Notes: generated by a model from the letters alone, not told the origin. 64,000 nt of DNA from Elymus sibiricus (GCA_039707655.1 CM077667.1:57627628-57691627), one strand, 5' to 3'; shown: positions 1 to 12,870, numbered from the stretch's first letter. Program-made: numbers and translations.

Positions 1-3000
1 AAGAAAACATAATCTCTCATGCAGGAGAAGGCCTGCAGACAAAATTCAATGATCTACTGGAGACAAAATATTTTTTTCGAGGGATAAGCTTCAATTTTCA
101 AATGGTTGACTATCACTCTTATAAATGATACCACTTCACCCATAAATGTTATTCCTGACTGCGAAACGAATTCTCTCGGAAGAGCTATTAGAACTTTGTA
201 TGTGCATGCAAAAAGTTTTGGTAAGTCAAATTAATTCATTTGTAGGACTATATGTTCAGGTGCACCGAATGAATAATAGATAGTGGATGAACTACTCATA
301 TGACTGTAGACAAAACCTTTTTCGATGATCCTAAATTGACTTCTCTTCACAAAAGTATATCACTATTGGCGACAACAACAACGCAAAGGTAATTGGTTAG
401 GTAAAGCTGCTATTTCTAAGGACAAGAACATTGATAATGTTTATGCTTGTTTAGTCACTTGAATTCAATCTCATGTCTATTGCTAAATTATGTGTTCATG
501 GCATGCTAGTATTATTCTCCAAGATAAATTCAATTGTCTACATGAAATCTAACAACACCTTTGTCTTTGAGGGAAAAAGAAAAGGCGATTTGGATAGTGT
601 GAATTTTTTGCTAAGGGTCCCTCAGCTGCCACTTGTTTGCTTGCAAAATCTGCATAGGGTCGGCTGTGGCATTGAAGACTTGGTCATGCAGGTATCATTT
701 TTGCAAGTCAACTATACACATGTGTGACTCTTTGTATAAAATGTTTCTGTTTTGTATGAAACATAAATTTGTCAAATTTCAAATTTTGAATGAGTCGTAT
801 CACTTATAAAATTTATGTTGCGCCAATCTGAAAACATTACTGCACATGGTAGTACTTGTTGACGTTAGTTGCAAACTTTCGAGATCAAATGTTATTTTAT
901 TCGTATGAAATAAGAAAAAAAAATGCTTGCATGAACATTGATAAAAAATGAACGGTGGAAATAAAAAGATTCACTGATATTGTACTCATAAAATCACAGT
1001 TTTCCCTTGCTAGCCCGGTAGCGCTGCTCAAGGTAGTCCACCAGTCATGCAGGACGCAACTGGATGTGGGGCCTGAATCGGTGGAGGTGGTGCCTGCCAC
1101 AGAAGACGGTGGGTGTTTTAGCCCACATCTGTTCACTTATTTACAGCTCGATGGTAATGTTTTTTACTAAAAGAGCGTCGTTGAGAGCCACACATGCTGC
1201 AACTTATAAGCACATAGGAGCCCCAAAAACGTAGCCTGCACCCGGAAGCCAATTAATTTAGAGCATAGGTTGGATGGAAGGTTCCAAGCACGAACTGGAA
1301 GCTTAGTTTAGCGCTAGAGTTAATTAACGCGTGGTCGGCAACGATCAGTACTGGTTGGTGGTGGCGTGCGGGCACTTGACGGGAGACGACAAAATGTATG
1401 GGTCCGGATGCTTTACTGCTGGGGGAGTGCATGCAATGGACTCCGCTGGGATCTAGCTGAACGCTCTGGCCACTTGCCCATCATTTTGCTTGCTGCTCGG
1501 CTATCAAATGCTGGGGAGTGCCCACACAATTGCTTGCTCACCGGGCCGGACAACGACAAAACTCCTATACACCGCCGGAAATTCAAATCTCCAACCCATG
1601 GAAATTCCAAGGGCGGTTTTATCTATCGGTGTTTTCAAAAAATCCCATATGTATATTCAAGAACAAAAGCGTATAAATTGATTAAACAACTTTTATGTAT
1701 GCCGAATTTTAACTGTTCCAACATCTAGAAAAGAACTTCGTTGTGCAAATGCTCCTCCAGCATCTCACGACCTCTTATAACACTTTGCAGCCTCATGAGC
1801 CAAGAGTTTTTTCTTTGAAAAAGGATAGAGAGAATATATCATGGTGCTTTTTCGTAGGATATTTTTTCATATACGAGCCAACACACAAGAAAAAAACTAA
1901 CACGTCCACATTTTGGTTCTTGGGATTTTGCTCAACAGCCAATCTATTGAGTTGCACATATCAACCTCTAAACTCGTCTGATATGGAAGTGCAATGTGTA
2001 AAATATTTCGAGCAATCGGTAGGAGCTTTGCCTTTTCATATACAGGAAGAGAATTTGACCAGTTAATAAGAAATACTAGCTGGAAACTGGTAAATTTATG
2101 GCACACACACACATGCCCTGAGTCTATGCCCCGAGCAAACCTCGTCTCGGAATGGAAGTATTTGTTTTGGCACCAATCAACTGAAATTGGACAAGATCAA
2201 GTGTCTCTAGGTTTAATTCCAATCCCGAACATACTTATGGAGTAAATTTATTCTAGTGGTCTCCCATTGTTGAAACAATAATCGATTACTTCCATCTAGT
2301 TAATATAGATGATAAATTAGCCATTGGTCATCCATGTAATCTTTCATCGTGAAGTTTCTGAGTGCTCATACTTAAATTTTATATTTGGGTTGCATTTGTT
2401 AAGGTTATTTTGAGCTCATGAATAGTTGTATTATATACGGTTTTCTTTTTTCATAAACTCGGCCATACCTAAAAATTATTTCTTATCTGTCACTGTGCAC
2501 GGAGATGTATGGTCAACCAGGTCATGCATATACAACCAGAGAATTTAGTAGACTCGGTGTTAAAAATCATCGGCTCTCTATTTCTAAGAACCTTCTTCTC
2601 TATCACTCACCTATGAATAATATCTCACAAAATTTGGCTCCATGCGTCTCCCAGACAGAATTTTTTGCAGCTTAGTCCATTACTTGTCTGCGAAATTGCC
2701 AACAATTGTTTCCCTATAAAAAGCTGGCAATCAAATTCAAGAAAAAGGGTGATGTTACATGCATACCTATTCCTCAATGACGACACCAGCCTTGACTTTC
2801 TTCATACACGTTTGTATCATTCTTCAGACGGTTAGCATATAATTATACTCATATCTCCATCTGTTTGTATCATTGTAAAGACGGTTAGCATCTAATTATA
2901 TTACACATTAAAATCCTATGTATGGAAAATCAAAAAAAATCTCTATATCTATATACTGCTTAAAAAGAACGTAAGGTTTCATATTATGCCAATTTTTCTC

Positions 3001-4100
3001 TCCACCACCTCTTCATCCCTCCCCCACCTTCACCATTTCCCCCGGTTTTCCACCCCCCTTCGGGTTCTCAACAAATCAATCTTTGGTAACCGAATAGACC
3101 AGAGTAATCTATCGTCTAACAATAAAATCACGGTTTGTAAATAAATTGTTATTTATGGTGAAACCTGGTACCGGTCAGACATCTTTGCTAACCCAACAAA
3201 TAGAAATTAATCTCTATCTTTGGTAACCTAATGAAGCAGATCAATCACAGGCACATACATATTTGTCAGTTTAAGCAATGGCTGCAAAATACTATGTCCA
3301 CATCAAAAGCGCACAAGCACATACCTAGTCAAATAAAATAATCAGTAAGGCAATTAATTTTATTTACGCGTGTGTGACACCCATTTAAGTACCAAACAAA
3401 CGGTGTGTCATAACTCCGAATGCCAGGAAAAGCATCCCTATGTGAACAAAAAGTTGGCTTTTACAGAGGGTTTTTTTTGTGTGATTAAAAGTCCATCCAA
3501 GATTCACACTCTTTGCAACCATCGCAATTTTTCTGAGTTGGAATTAGGCTCAATTATGCACCACTATGTAATCCCCAGACAAGCGAAAGGATAATCTCCG
3601 AAATTGGAAACATCTAAAATAAACAAGGGTTGAACGAGTCTTCAAGATAATCGAATATTTTTTCTTATCTTAACCATGCAAAAATAAATGTACACGCGGC
3701 AAAGCTGACTCGCACTGGTGAAATATTCTACGAGCTAGATTTAATTCTAGTTTTTTTTTATATTTTGTATGAGAATTTAAACAAACGAGTATATACCAAA
3801 AGTGTATTGTTCATGCATACCTTCTAGCCAATTTTACTTTTTTTTTACACTAAGCCAATTTTACCTATTCCTGTGGGCTATGGATAGCCAGCATGTTCTA
3901 CTACATGCATCAAGTACATTGAATCATAAACCAATACATCAACATCCAAGTTGCTAAAATAAATAATATCTAGCTTCCATTTGATACCCTGCAGAAAACC
4001 ACGTGTAATATGGAGCTTTCGTAGGGTGGAAACATGAAAATCTCAACTATCACTTCAAATTAACCACTTCCACACATACGTATACACATTTTTGCGGGGT
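1..4100. other. AT-rich upstream region, no supported gene
   Basis: This stretch holds only short open frames with no recognisable domain, and I support no gene in it. A roughly 38-bp sequence is repeated imperfectly at 2810-2847 and 2863-2900 (GTTTGTATCATT, then AGACGGTTAGCAT), which looks like a small tandem duplication. The frame at 473-727 ends just before a GT and could be an old exon fragment, but nothing in it is recognisable. The 3' part is the probable upstream region of the RAV gene. Confidence 0.5.
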
Positions 4101-4109
4101 CACATTATC

Positions 4110-4117
4110 TATATATA
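4110..4117 (+). promoter_or_regulatory. TATA box of the RAV gene
   Basis: TATATATA sits about 210 bases upstream of the RAV start codon, inside an otherwise ordinary AT-rich leader. A transcription start about 30 bases downstream would leave a 5' UTR of roughly 185 bases, rich in CACACA and CTCA tracts, which is normal for a grass gene. The assignment rests on position and sequence only. Confidence 0.55.
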
Positions 4118-4326
4118 GGCCAACACATGTGTACACACCCCACGGCTACCACTTCATCATCGTCTAGCCCTGGCTAGAACAGCAACTCATCTTAACCTGT
4201 AAACACACATACACACTCACCATTATCTATGTACCTAGGTTTGCTCAGCTAGGATCACAGCCCACACAAGCTCACATACACACACTCCAGAACACACGCC
4301 AAGATACCAAAGCAAAGCAACGAGCC

Positions 4327-5388
4327 ATGGGGTTGGAAATCCTGAGCTCCACAGTGGAGCATTCGTCCCAATACTCTTCCGGCGCGTCCACGGACACACA
4401 GGAGTTAGGACCCGCCGGAAGATCGACGACGGCTCTGAGCCTACCAGTCGCAATCGCCGACGAGTCCGTGACCTCGCGGTCGGCATCGGCGCAGTCGGCG
4501 TCATCACGGTTCAAGGGCGTGGTGCCGCAGCCCAACGGGCGGTGGGGCGCCCAGATCTACGAGCGCCACGCTCGCGTCTGGCTCGGCACGTTCCCGGATC
4601 AGGACTCGGCGGCGCGTGCCTACGACGTGGCCGCGCTCAGGTACCGGGGCCGCGATGCCGCGACCAACTTCCCGTGCGCGGCCGCGGAGGCGGAGCTCGC
4701 CTTCCTGGCATCGCACTCGAAGGCCGAGATCGTCGACATGCTCCGGAAGCACACCTACGCCGACGAACTCCGCCAGGGCCTGCGGCGCGGCCGCGGCATG
4801 GGGGCGCGTGCGCAGCCGACGCCGTCATGGGCGCGGGTTCCCCTTTTCGAGAAGGCCGTGACCCCTAGCGATGTAGGCAAGCTCAATCGCCTGGTGGTAC
4901 CGAAGCAGCACGCCGAGAAGCACTTCCCCCTGAAGTGCACCCCAGAGACGACGACTACCACCGGCAACGGCGTGCTGCTCAACTTCGAGGATGGTGAGGG
5001 CAAGGTGTGGAGGTTCCGGTACTCGTATTGGAACAGCAGCCAGAGCTACGTGCTCACCAAAGGCTGGAGCCGCTTCGTCCGGGAGAAGGGCCTCGGCGCC
5101 GGCGACTCCATCGTATTCTCCTGCTCGGCGTACGGGCAGGAGAAGCAGTTATTCATCAACTGCAAGAAGAACACGACCGTGAACTGCGGAAAAACAGCGT
5201 CGCCGCTGCCAGTGGTGGAGACTGCCAAAGGAGAACAAGTCCACGTCGTTAGGCTGTTCGGTGTCGACATCGCCGGAGTGAAAAGGGTGCGAGCGGCGAC
5301 GGAGGAGCAAGGCCGGCCGGAGTTGTTCAAGAGGCAATGCGTTGCACACGGTCAGCACTCTCCTGCCCTAGGTGCCTTCGCCTTATAG
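4327..5388 (+). CDS. RAV-like: RAV-type AP2/B3 transcription factor
   Basis: Intronless 353-residue protein, the normal length for plant RAV (TEMPRANILLO/EDF-type) regulators. Residues 61-116 form one AP2 domain ([20 protein letters not shown], then [20 protein letters not shown] and a [10 protein letters not shown] end). Residues 171-280 form a B3 domain ([20 protein letters not shown], then [20 protein letters not shown], then GAGDSIVF). Near the C terminus, residues 309-315 read RLFGVDI, the B3 repression-domain motif typical of repressor RAVs. The protein is expected to be nuclear and to bind bipartite CAACA/CACCTG sites. The start is chosen because MGLEILSS opens the frame, has a CGAGCCATGG context and follows a TATA box at a suitable distance. 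GC content is high compared with its flanks, as is usual for grass monoexonic genes. No frameshift or stop is seen. RAV membership is firm. Which orthologue it is, and whether it represses flowering or acts in stress, is inference. Confidence 0.95.
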   Translation: MGLEILSSTVEHSSQYSSGASTDTQELGPAGRSTTALSLPVAIADESVTSRSASAQSASSRFKGVVPQPNGRWGAQIYERHARVWLGTFPDQDSAARAYDVAALRYRGRDAATNFPCAAAEAELAFLASHSKAEIVDMLRKHTYADELRQGLRRGRGMGARAQPTPSWARVPLFEKAVTPSDVGKLNRLVVPKQHAEKHFPLKCTPETTTTTGNGVLLNFEDGEGKVWRFRYSYWNSSQSYVLTKGWSRFVREKGLGAGDSIVFSCSAYGQEKQLFINCKKNTTVNCGKTASPLPVVETAKGEQVHVVRLFGVDIAGVKRVRAATEEQGRPELFKRQCVAHGQHSPALGAFAL

Positions 5389-6299
5389 CATCTGCACACA
5401 CACACCTCTATATATTTTTCTCCTCCATTAGATAAATTCTGTGTAGAACTCAGTTTCAAGTCGGATTGCAAAATGAGTTGTACTATGTAAATATGTGTGT
5501 GTGCACAACTAGGAATTCTAGCTAGAGAGATCATAATAATCCTACGATGTTTGTTGCACATCTATATATGTATGTACGTACTATCATTTTGGCACATCAA
5601 AAAGTTCCATTCTGCCATCTCATCAAGAGATGTGTTTCTGTATGTTTCGATGAAAATTTGTTCACTCCTTAATATATATGGGCAAGATTGGTTTTGCTAC
5701 ACCAATTGGTATCTGCTCAGCAGATGTATATATAAGCAAGCAGTTAGAAAGGTTTACTAAACCAGTATTTTGCAACATGCATGCATGAAATTTTTTGGGC
5801 GCTGAATTGCTTGCTGGCCTTGGATTGTGTTACAATTGATTTCATTAGTTCAGACACATAACTAGATTTGCCATTGTCAGCTTCAATTGCACCCATTTTG
5901 GGCATATATTGCTTTATCCTGCTTGAGTTTATCATAAGTTCGAGCAGTCATCTTGTGTGAATCTCTATTGGCTATAATTGAATATATAGTTCACCGCGGT
6001 TGTTTCCTTCAACTTCATCATTCTTAAGACTTTGTACACCCTCCATTCTAGTGCGCATTAGTTTTTTGCTAGAATTCCACAATGTAGTGCGCGTGAGCTA
6101 TTTTCGACACAAACTACCCTCAACTGTTCACACGATCGGTGCAGCCACATCCACATGCATGTGTACAGAGTGTGTGCATGCAGGGTTACTATGGCCCCAA
6201 AGTACATCTCCACATCATGTCTTGGTTTTGGAGCCACAGACCATCACACTACATATAGATCCATAGGGAGTATTTCATAGGAGTGCATCTCTACTACAA
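5389..6299. other. 3' flank of the RAV gene
   Basis: AT-rich sequence containing the presumed RAV 3' UTR (CACACACACC followed by TATATATTTTTC). From about 6040 a degraded segment reads CCCTCCATTCTAGTGCGCATTAG and later CACAATGTAGTGCGCG. A similar piece occurs at 6558-6595. These look like old MITE remnants, but no clean terminal repeats can be set. No gene is supported. Confidence 0.4.
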
Positions 6300-6460
6300 T
6301 ACCTCCGTTCCTAAATATAAGTCATTTTAGAGATTTCACTATTAGACTACATACGGATGTATGTAAATATATTTTAGAGTGTAGATCCACTCATTTTGCT
6401 TCGTATGTAGTCCCTTATTGAAATGTCTAAAAAGACTTACATTTAGAAACGGAGGGAGTA
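6300..6460. mobile_element. Stowaway-type MITE
   Basis: About 160 bp flanked by TA on both sides. The left end reads CCTCCGTTCCTAAATATAAG. The right end is its inverted complement, CTTACATTTAGAAACGGAGG followed by GAG. The CTCCCTCCGTTCC terminus and TA target duplication are the signature of grass Stowaway (Tc1/mariner-derived) MITEs. The left terminus has lost a few bases. The element is non-coding and non-autonomous. Confidence 0.85.
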
Positions 6461-7602
6461 GTACATTAATTTTTCAACATGGACCAGCCTTTTACAGTGT
6501 TGTAGAAGCAAAGCCGTTAGCCATTTATTTGTTACACAGGGTGAACCTCCATCTATCTATACTCCATTCGTTCCATAATGTAATGCGCCCGCGCTTCCCG
6601 AAATCTAAATTTAGCCAAACACAATTGACCCAGTGGCTGATATTCCTTGGATTCGTGCTGTAAGGGTGCGCGCTGAAATGCTGCCAATATGGATCTTTCT
6701 AGACTTGTCACGGACGCGCTGCTCGCCTGCACCAGTACCCTAGCGATCTGCTGCAGTGGAAAATTAAAAATTGCATCAACGAGTATTTACAAAGTCAAAA
6801 CGCTCAAACGCAAACGTAGCAACAAGCCTTTACAACAGTGGTAGCTTGATAACCAATTTCGAAAATCCAACTGTTTAACTATAAGGCACCACGTGCATAG
6901 CACGTACTTTCTACTAGTTAACTTGTATGTATATATCAATTGATGTTTATCATCATGAATACAATGATGAACAGACTTCAATTTTTTTGTGCAGTGTTCA
7001 CGACCCTATTGTTTAAGATCGTGTTAGCTTCATTCATAGTCTATCAATTTGTTGTTGAAATTGCCCCGCAAAATAAATTTTTTGTTGGAAATATTATGTT
7101 ACATCTAACTACTGCACTTTTTCAAAACGATCAGGATATTTACCAACCTACTTATGAAGATGCTATATCCCAATGGTCACTTAGATTTATGTTAGTTTTT
7201 ATTTTTGTTTGTGAGCTCTAAGTTATTTAACAATCTAACTATATTGTTTTTACGAGATTTGTGTTAGTTGTAGACATCATATATACCATTGTGGAAAAGT
7301 ATACTGATGACCACGTTAAAATGATCTATGGGAGAATTTATTGAAGCGAAAAGATTCAAAACTATCTTGGTTTGCACGGATAGAAATAAGATGTTTGAAT
7401 TGCTTTCTGGTCTTGGATATAGTGTTATAGCTGAATTGTCTAGTTCACTCACATAGCTAAATTCTTCATTTGTGTTCTCATGTTTCATAAGAAGTAATAC
7501 ATATCCAGTATCCAAGAGGTATATATATGCTTTAAAAGATGTTATGTGAATTAATCATTATCTATAAATGATCTTCATACAAATAGCATTCTTTGTCAGA
7601 AA
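6461..7602. other. Intergenic sequence, no gene
   Basis: AT-rich spacer between a MITE and CACTA-1. The 93-codon open frame at 6940-7221 has no recognisable domain and its neighbourhood shows no coding bias. A CTCCATTCGTTCC-like fragment near 6560 may be an old MITE remnant. Nothing else stands out. Confidence 0.4.
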
Positions 7603-8204
7603 CACTAGTAGAAAACAGGGCTTTCGTCCTAGCCGGATCGGAGCAATAGTCCCGGTCGCGTTACGAACCGGGACTAATGTGAGCATTAGTCCCGGTTCGA
7701 GCGGCTAGGACGCCGGACGGGGCTCGGCAGGCATCAGTCCCGGTTCGAATGGGACCTTTAGTCCCGGTTGGAGACACCAACCGGGACTAAAGGGTATCAC
7801 CCCCTTTAGTCCCGGTTGGTGACTCCAACAGGGACTAAAGTGTTATGAAAAAGTAAAACGGCTATAACTTTTGCATATGATGTAAAAAAAAAACTTTAAT
7901 ATATCAAAATGTTCAGCACGAGAAACTAGTTTAATTACTAAAGGTCTTTTCCAGTTGTTTTTTTTTTTGCTTTATTATTTTCTTTTGTTTGTACTTACAG
8001 CGAAATATTTAGAGTTTTTGAGCGAAATTTGTGTGAATCACTAGTTTGTGAATAACTTTACTTTGAAAATAGATTTTTGAATGATTCTTTTTCCTGCTGT
8101 TTAATATTAGTGTGTTTTATCATTATATTCAATTTGGTAATTTTTAGGTTATTTTAAATAGGTGTTTTAATCAAAAACAAATTCGGTTTAGCTCTTTTAG
8201 TTTT

Positions 8205-9345
8205 ATAGCTCAAAAAATCAATAAATGCATGAAAAATAGCGAATGAAGTGGGAAAGTGTTGAAAATTGATGATGTGGCTTTTAATGGTGCATGTTGAACG
8301 CACAAAAAGTCTGGAGTTGAAATAAGTTTAAAAAAATGAAATGCCTTTGTAACACATGAGTTTTCGTCCGAAACCCAGATACTTAGAAAGAGATTATCCA
8401 GTTTGTACACAAAGTGCATCCAGTTTTTGCCGTAATCACCTCAACTTTTTAGCACATGCTATGTAGGTGAAATGATGATACCATGCCAAGTTTTAACCTT
8501 TTCAAGTTCATTTGTAGTGCTTTTCAATTTTGGGGTCATTTAGCTCAAAAAAATCAATAAATGCATGAAAAATAGCGAATAGAGTGGGAAAGGGTTGAAA
8601 ATTGATGATGTGGCTTTTAATAGTGCATGTTGAACGCACAAAAAGTCTGGAGTTGAAATAAGTTTAAAAAAATGAAATGCATTTGTAACACATGAGTTTT
8701 CGTCCGAAACCCAGATACTTCGAAAGAGATTGTCCAGTTTGTACTAAAAGTGCATCCAGTTTTTGCCGTAATCATCTCAACTTTTTAGCACATCCTATGT
8801 GGGTGAAATGATGATACCATGCCAAGTTTCAACCTTTTCAGAGTTCATTTGTAGTGCTTTTCAATTTCAGGGTCATTTAGCTCAAAAAAATCAATAAATG
8901 CATGAAAAATAGCGAATTGAGTGGGAAAGGGTTGAAAATTGATGATGTGGCTTTGAATGGTGCATGTTGAACCCACAAAAAGTCTGGAGTTGAAATAAGT
9001 TTAAAAAAATGAAATGCCTTTGTAACAGATGAGTTTTCGTCCGAAACCCTGATACTTCGAAAGGGATTGTCCAATTTGTACACGAAGTGCATCCAGTTTT
9101 TGCCGTAACCCTCTCAACTTTTTAGCACATGCTATGTGGGTGAAATGATGATACTATGACAAATTTCAACCTTTTCAGAGTTCATTTGTAGTGCTTTTCA
9201 ATTTCAGGGTCATTTAGTTCCAAAAATAATAATAAATGCATGAAAAATAGCGAATGAAGTGGGAAAGGGTTGAAAATTAATGATGTGACTTTGAATGGTG
9301 CATGTTGAATGCACAAAAAGTCTGGACTTGAAATAAGTTTAAAAA
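8205..9345 (-). repeat. 336-bp tandem repeat in CACTA-1
   Basis: Four copies, the last one partial, starting at TAGCTCAAAA near 8205, 8541, 8878 and 9215, so the period is 336-337 bp. Copies are highly similar and share internal landmarks such as GAAAAATAGCGAAT, AAAAAGTCTGGA and GAGTTTTCGTCCGAAACCC. On the minus strand each copy contains a roughly 70-codon open frame beginning MHFVYKLDN. The frame does not continue from copy to copy because some periods are not a multiple of three. The same unit is found in CACTA-2 and CACTA-3. Confidence 0.9.
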
Positions 9346-10181
9346 AAGTGTTATGAAAAAGTAAACGACTATAACTTTTGCATACGATGTCGAAAAAAAA
9401 AGTTTAATATATCAAAATGTTCAGCATGAGAAACCGGTTTCGATGGCAACCGCCATAGGCTATTTTGTAGATTTTTAGAATCCTCAAATTCCGAAAGTAA
9501 AAAAGTTATCCTCAAATTTAAGTTTTTTAGAATAATAGTTTCAAACTCAAATGGTGAAACGTGTGACATCATGCTCAAGGGCTTAATAGGATTGATATGA
9601 TACATATAACATAAATTAATTGAATAAGTAGTTTATAATTTTAAAACGTTTTTAATTCTTTTAGATTTTTGAAATTTGAAAAGAATAAAAAATCAGATTT
9701 TCAAAAAATAATTTTATTGTTTAAAAAAATGATGTCATATTTGGATTCCTCAAATTGTTCTGATAATAATGGATATATTATTTGTCGAATTTCGATTTAC
9801 AGATTTAAAGATATTAATTATGCCATATTAAATGAATAAATGGCAAAAAATGAATAAAATAATATTATTACTTATTTTATTTTCATTGAAATTAAATATT
9901 ATTATTACTTATTTTATTTTGAACTTTTTCTTATTTTGGTTTTTTCGTTTGTTTTTTGTTTTTTGAGAATTTTTTAGTTTTTTTGAATTTGTTGCCTTTT
10001 TTGAAGTTTTTTGGAGTTTTTTAATTAATGATTGTTGTTTGTTAATCATTGTTGTTTATTTTAATAATTGTTTGGAATTCAAAAAATTAAATCATGTGAC
10101 ATTAAGACCTAAGGGTTAATAGGATTGATAGCTTACTATTGTCAAGAAAACAACAAGTGCAGACTTGGAAACTAGGGGAGA

Positions 10182-10262
10182 TAGAACTCGAAAGTTAAGC
10201 GTGCTGGGGTTAAAGCAGTGAGAGGATGTGTGACCGGCCGGGAAGTTAGACGATTTGGAATG
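10182..10262 (+). other. 5S rRNA-like segment inside CACTA-1
   Basis: About 80 bases resemble the 3' two thirds of plant 5S rRNA, including its internal promoter region. AGAACTCGAAAGTTAAGCG and TGCTGGGG match the box A region. AGGATGTGTGACC matches box C with one change, and GGGAAGTT follows as in 5S rRNA. The first 40 or so residues of 5S rRNA are absent, so this is not a functional 5S gene. A second, better-preserved copy lies in CACTA-3. The match is from memory of the plant 5S consensus, not from a search. Confidence 0.7.
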
Positions 10263-10583
10263 AGTGCTCCACGCTGGAGCAGTGAAGAGGGGTGATTAGA
10301 GATTAAATTGTCAAATAATTCAAAGATTTGAAAATCAGAAAAAAAAAATTAAAAAAAATTCAAAAAATTTCCTTTAGTCCCGGTTAGTAACACCAACCGG
10401 GACTAAAGGTCCTCCAGCCCCCGCTCCAGAAAGCTGCCACGCGGAGCCCCTTTAGTCCCGGTTCGTAATCCAACCGGGACTAAAAGCGGAGGCCTTTAGT
10501 CCCGATTGTTTTGTCCCGGTTGCAGAACCGGGACTAAAGGCCCTCTGGAACCAGGACTAATGCCATGTTTTCTACTAGTGAAA

Positions 10584-11450
10584 CTAGAACAAAATGGGCA
10601 CTATCCCTTTCTAAGATGCAGAAGAATTTTCAAGGATGAACTATATTTGCTACACCATAGAGCCAAGAGGACCTCTTTTGCTGAACTCAGTAGTTGGGTG
10701 ACCAGATTCTTCTAAATATTTAGCTTTAACTAACCCACTCATTAATCATCTGCACTATATTCAGACTTATATAATGTTTGCACCGGGAAATTCACCTACC
10801 GTTTCCCGTCCAAAAAATTGGCTAGTATCCAATTGATATCAGCTATTCCCAGTGCACACATTTCATAAGTCTCACTTAAATATCAAATTGAAGTGTTTCA
10901 TATCAATATATGAAAGTTCTGTCTCTGGTTAAAAGTTAGCATTCTTTGTGTAAGTAATTAACATACCATGTTGATTAAATGTATTTTTCAAATTTTCATA
11001 GATGCACACACAGATTTCAATTTACACATACATTAAATATAATGTACTGAAGCCATGAGCGTGCCACATGTTACAATATGTTCACCTGCAAAAGATGTAC
11101 AAAACATAATAAACGTACAATGGGAAAAGAAAAAAAACACAAGGTTGTAGTTGACTGGTTAATTTTCTGTATTGTACATGCACATTTGGTAATATATCTC
11201 CATGGTATTTTATAGTTGCAAAGGATCCATCATCTTTTGTACCCAAATGTGATTTTTGAGGATCTTAGATGCAAAAATATGGCGTTCCAAGACCGAGTGC
11301 AGTCTGCTTATTGCATCGCAGTCTGCTTATTTCTTATTGTATATATACGTTGTTTGAAATATATTTCTCGTCACTTATTTTATTCCAAGATATGTTTCGC
11401 TTATTTGATTTGAAGATATGCTAACATCTAGGTGTCATAATATATATCTT
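10584..11450. other. Intergenic sequence, no gene
   Basis: AT-rich single-copy-looking sequence with no frame above about 70 codons that resembles a protein. No terminal repeats or tandem arrays are seen. Confidence 0.4.
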
Positions 11451-12870
11451 AACCCCCACCCCTCCGCCAATCGCGTCGTTAACGCGGGTGACACGGAGGA
11501 AAAACCCTAGCCGCGGAAATAACACCCCAATTTGTGTGATACCCCCTCCTAGCACCCGTGGCCATAGCCGGGCATGATCTACATGGTGGTAGGCAGTGGC
11601 GAAACTCCCTCTTGCTCCTGCTTAGCTTGCTCGGAGATCTTGTCGTGTCGCAGTCTACTCTAAGTTCTATGTTTCCCTGATCAATGGCGGAATTCCTCCC
11701 TATGGGCACGCTGATGCTACGTTAGGGCTCGGCGTGGGTCTGGTTATGGAAGGGGACTGGTTCTCGCTCAGTCCAATGGCAGACGGAATTGCCTCCATCC
11801 GATATGGGGTCGTCTTGGATGCTAGTTACCTATCCCGACAGGCTAGTGTCAGGAAATTGTTGTACCTTACACCTGGAAGGGCTTGTTGCACCTTCACTTG
11901 AGCCATCGGATCTAGTGCTCTGGCGGTTGGTGACATTAGGTTCTAGTCAGATATGGCTGATGTGGACGTTACAAACACGCTTTAAACATCGTGGGTGTCG
12001 TAGTGGTTGTGGAGGTGTGTAATGGTGGTGTCGACGGGGGATCACGTTCTAGTTGAGGTTGGGATTCGTGTGGTTGGTGGATGCCGGGGAAGAGGGTGGT
12101 GTTGGCTCTATACAAAGCATCAGGCATGGGTGGTTTCTTGTGACTTTTTCCGCACGGGTTGCATGGCCGCAACGTTTGCGGACCGCTATGGTCTAGGTTT
12201 TGCATGGGCGAGGCTAGTGCACTTTTTTGGGAATTGGGGTGGACGGTGGTGGTTTCTTTTTCAGCGATGCCATCATCTTGCGGTGGAACAAGCAATTTCG
12301 AGTCTTCCATCCTTGTTGCATGATGTGCCCCCTGTACGCCGGTGGATCGATACCCTCGAGTATAGGGTTCCCCTATGCCACTGTTGTTTTCAGATTGGTA
12401 TTGACGAGCTACCGATGTCTCGACGAGTTATGTTCTACGACACCGGTGTTGCCATCTTTTGTGCCGGTGTTTCTCATGCAATGACGTTCTTGAACCTGCG
12501 CCTTGTTGTGTGGTTGGATGGCATGGCGATCTAGTATTGTACTTTATGGAGTGGGCGAGGAAGAGTTTCTTCCGGTGATGAAGAACCCTTACATGATCTT
12601 CACCTCCCTAGTGGTTGTTGTTGTTAAAGAAACTTCGGCCTTGGTGTTACATGCTAGGTTTTATTATTTACTTTTATTTTTCATGTATCGCCTTTCGGTT
12701 GTAAGCTATTCCAGAACTATGTATCCTTTCGTGTTTCCTTTATTTTCGGTGTACGTGGTTGTTTGATTTAGTCCTAGCAAATCAAAGGCGGCTTGTCTTG
12801 TGCCGTTATAGTGGAGACAATTTGGTAGAGATTGTACCCATTTCGAAATGGATGTCATTGTTGTTGACTA
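11451..12870. other. GC-richer unclassified, repeat-like block
   Basis: This block is clearly richer in G and C than its flanks and starts abruptly at AACCCCCACCCCTCCGCC. The longest frame is 175 codons (12007-12534, +), with many Cys, Trp and Arg residues and no recognisable domain. Frames on the other strand overlap it. It resembles an untranslated or decayed portion of a mobile element more than a gene, but I see no terminal repeats or TSD. The family is unknown. Confidence 0.4.

Larger units (their letters stand above)
7603..10580 (-). mobile_element. CACTA-1, non-autonomous CACTA (En/Spm) transposon
   Basis: A complete 2978-bp element. It begins CACTAGTAGAAAACA and ends with the exact inverse TGTTTTCTACTAGTG, giving a perfect 15-bp terminal repeat. 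The 3-bp target duplication AAA lies at 7600-7602 and 10581-10583. Both ends carry subterminal copies of CTTTAGTCCCGGTTGG in direct and inverted orientation, the expected transposase-binding sites. No transposase is encoded. The interior consists of a 336-bp tandem repeat (8205 to about 9345), an AT-rich stretch and a 5S rRNA-like segment (10182-10262). Strand is given from the tandem repeat, which runs opposite to that in coding CACTA-2. It is probably mobilised in trans by a relative of CACTA-2. Confidence 0.93.

Noticed and set aside
8210..9092. Repeated 70-codon frames MHFVYKLDN... as a possible peptide family
   Set aside because: They follow the 336-bp repeat, do not connect between copies, and conservation is equal outside the frame as far as I can see.
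10182..10262. Functional 5S rRNA gene
   Set aside because: The first third of 5S rRNA is missing and there are internal changes; it is a 5S-like segment only.
12007..12534. 175-codon open frame
   Set aside because: Cys/Trp/Arg-rich reading with no domain, overlapped by another frame in a repeat-like GC-rich block. More likely chance.
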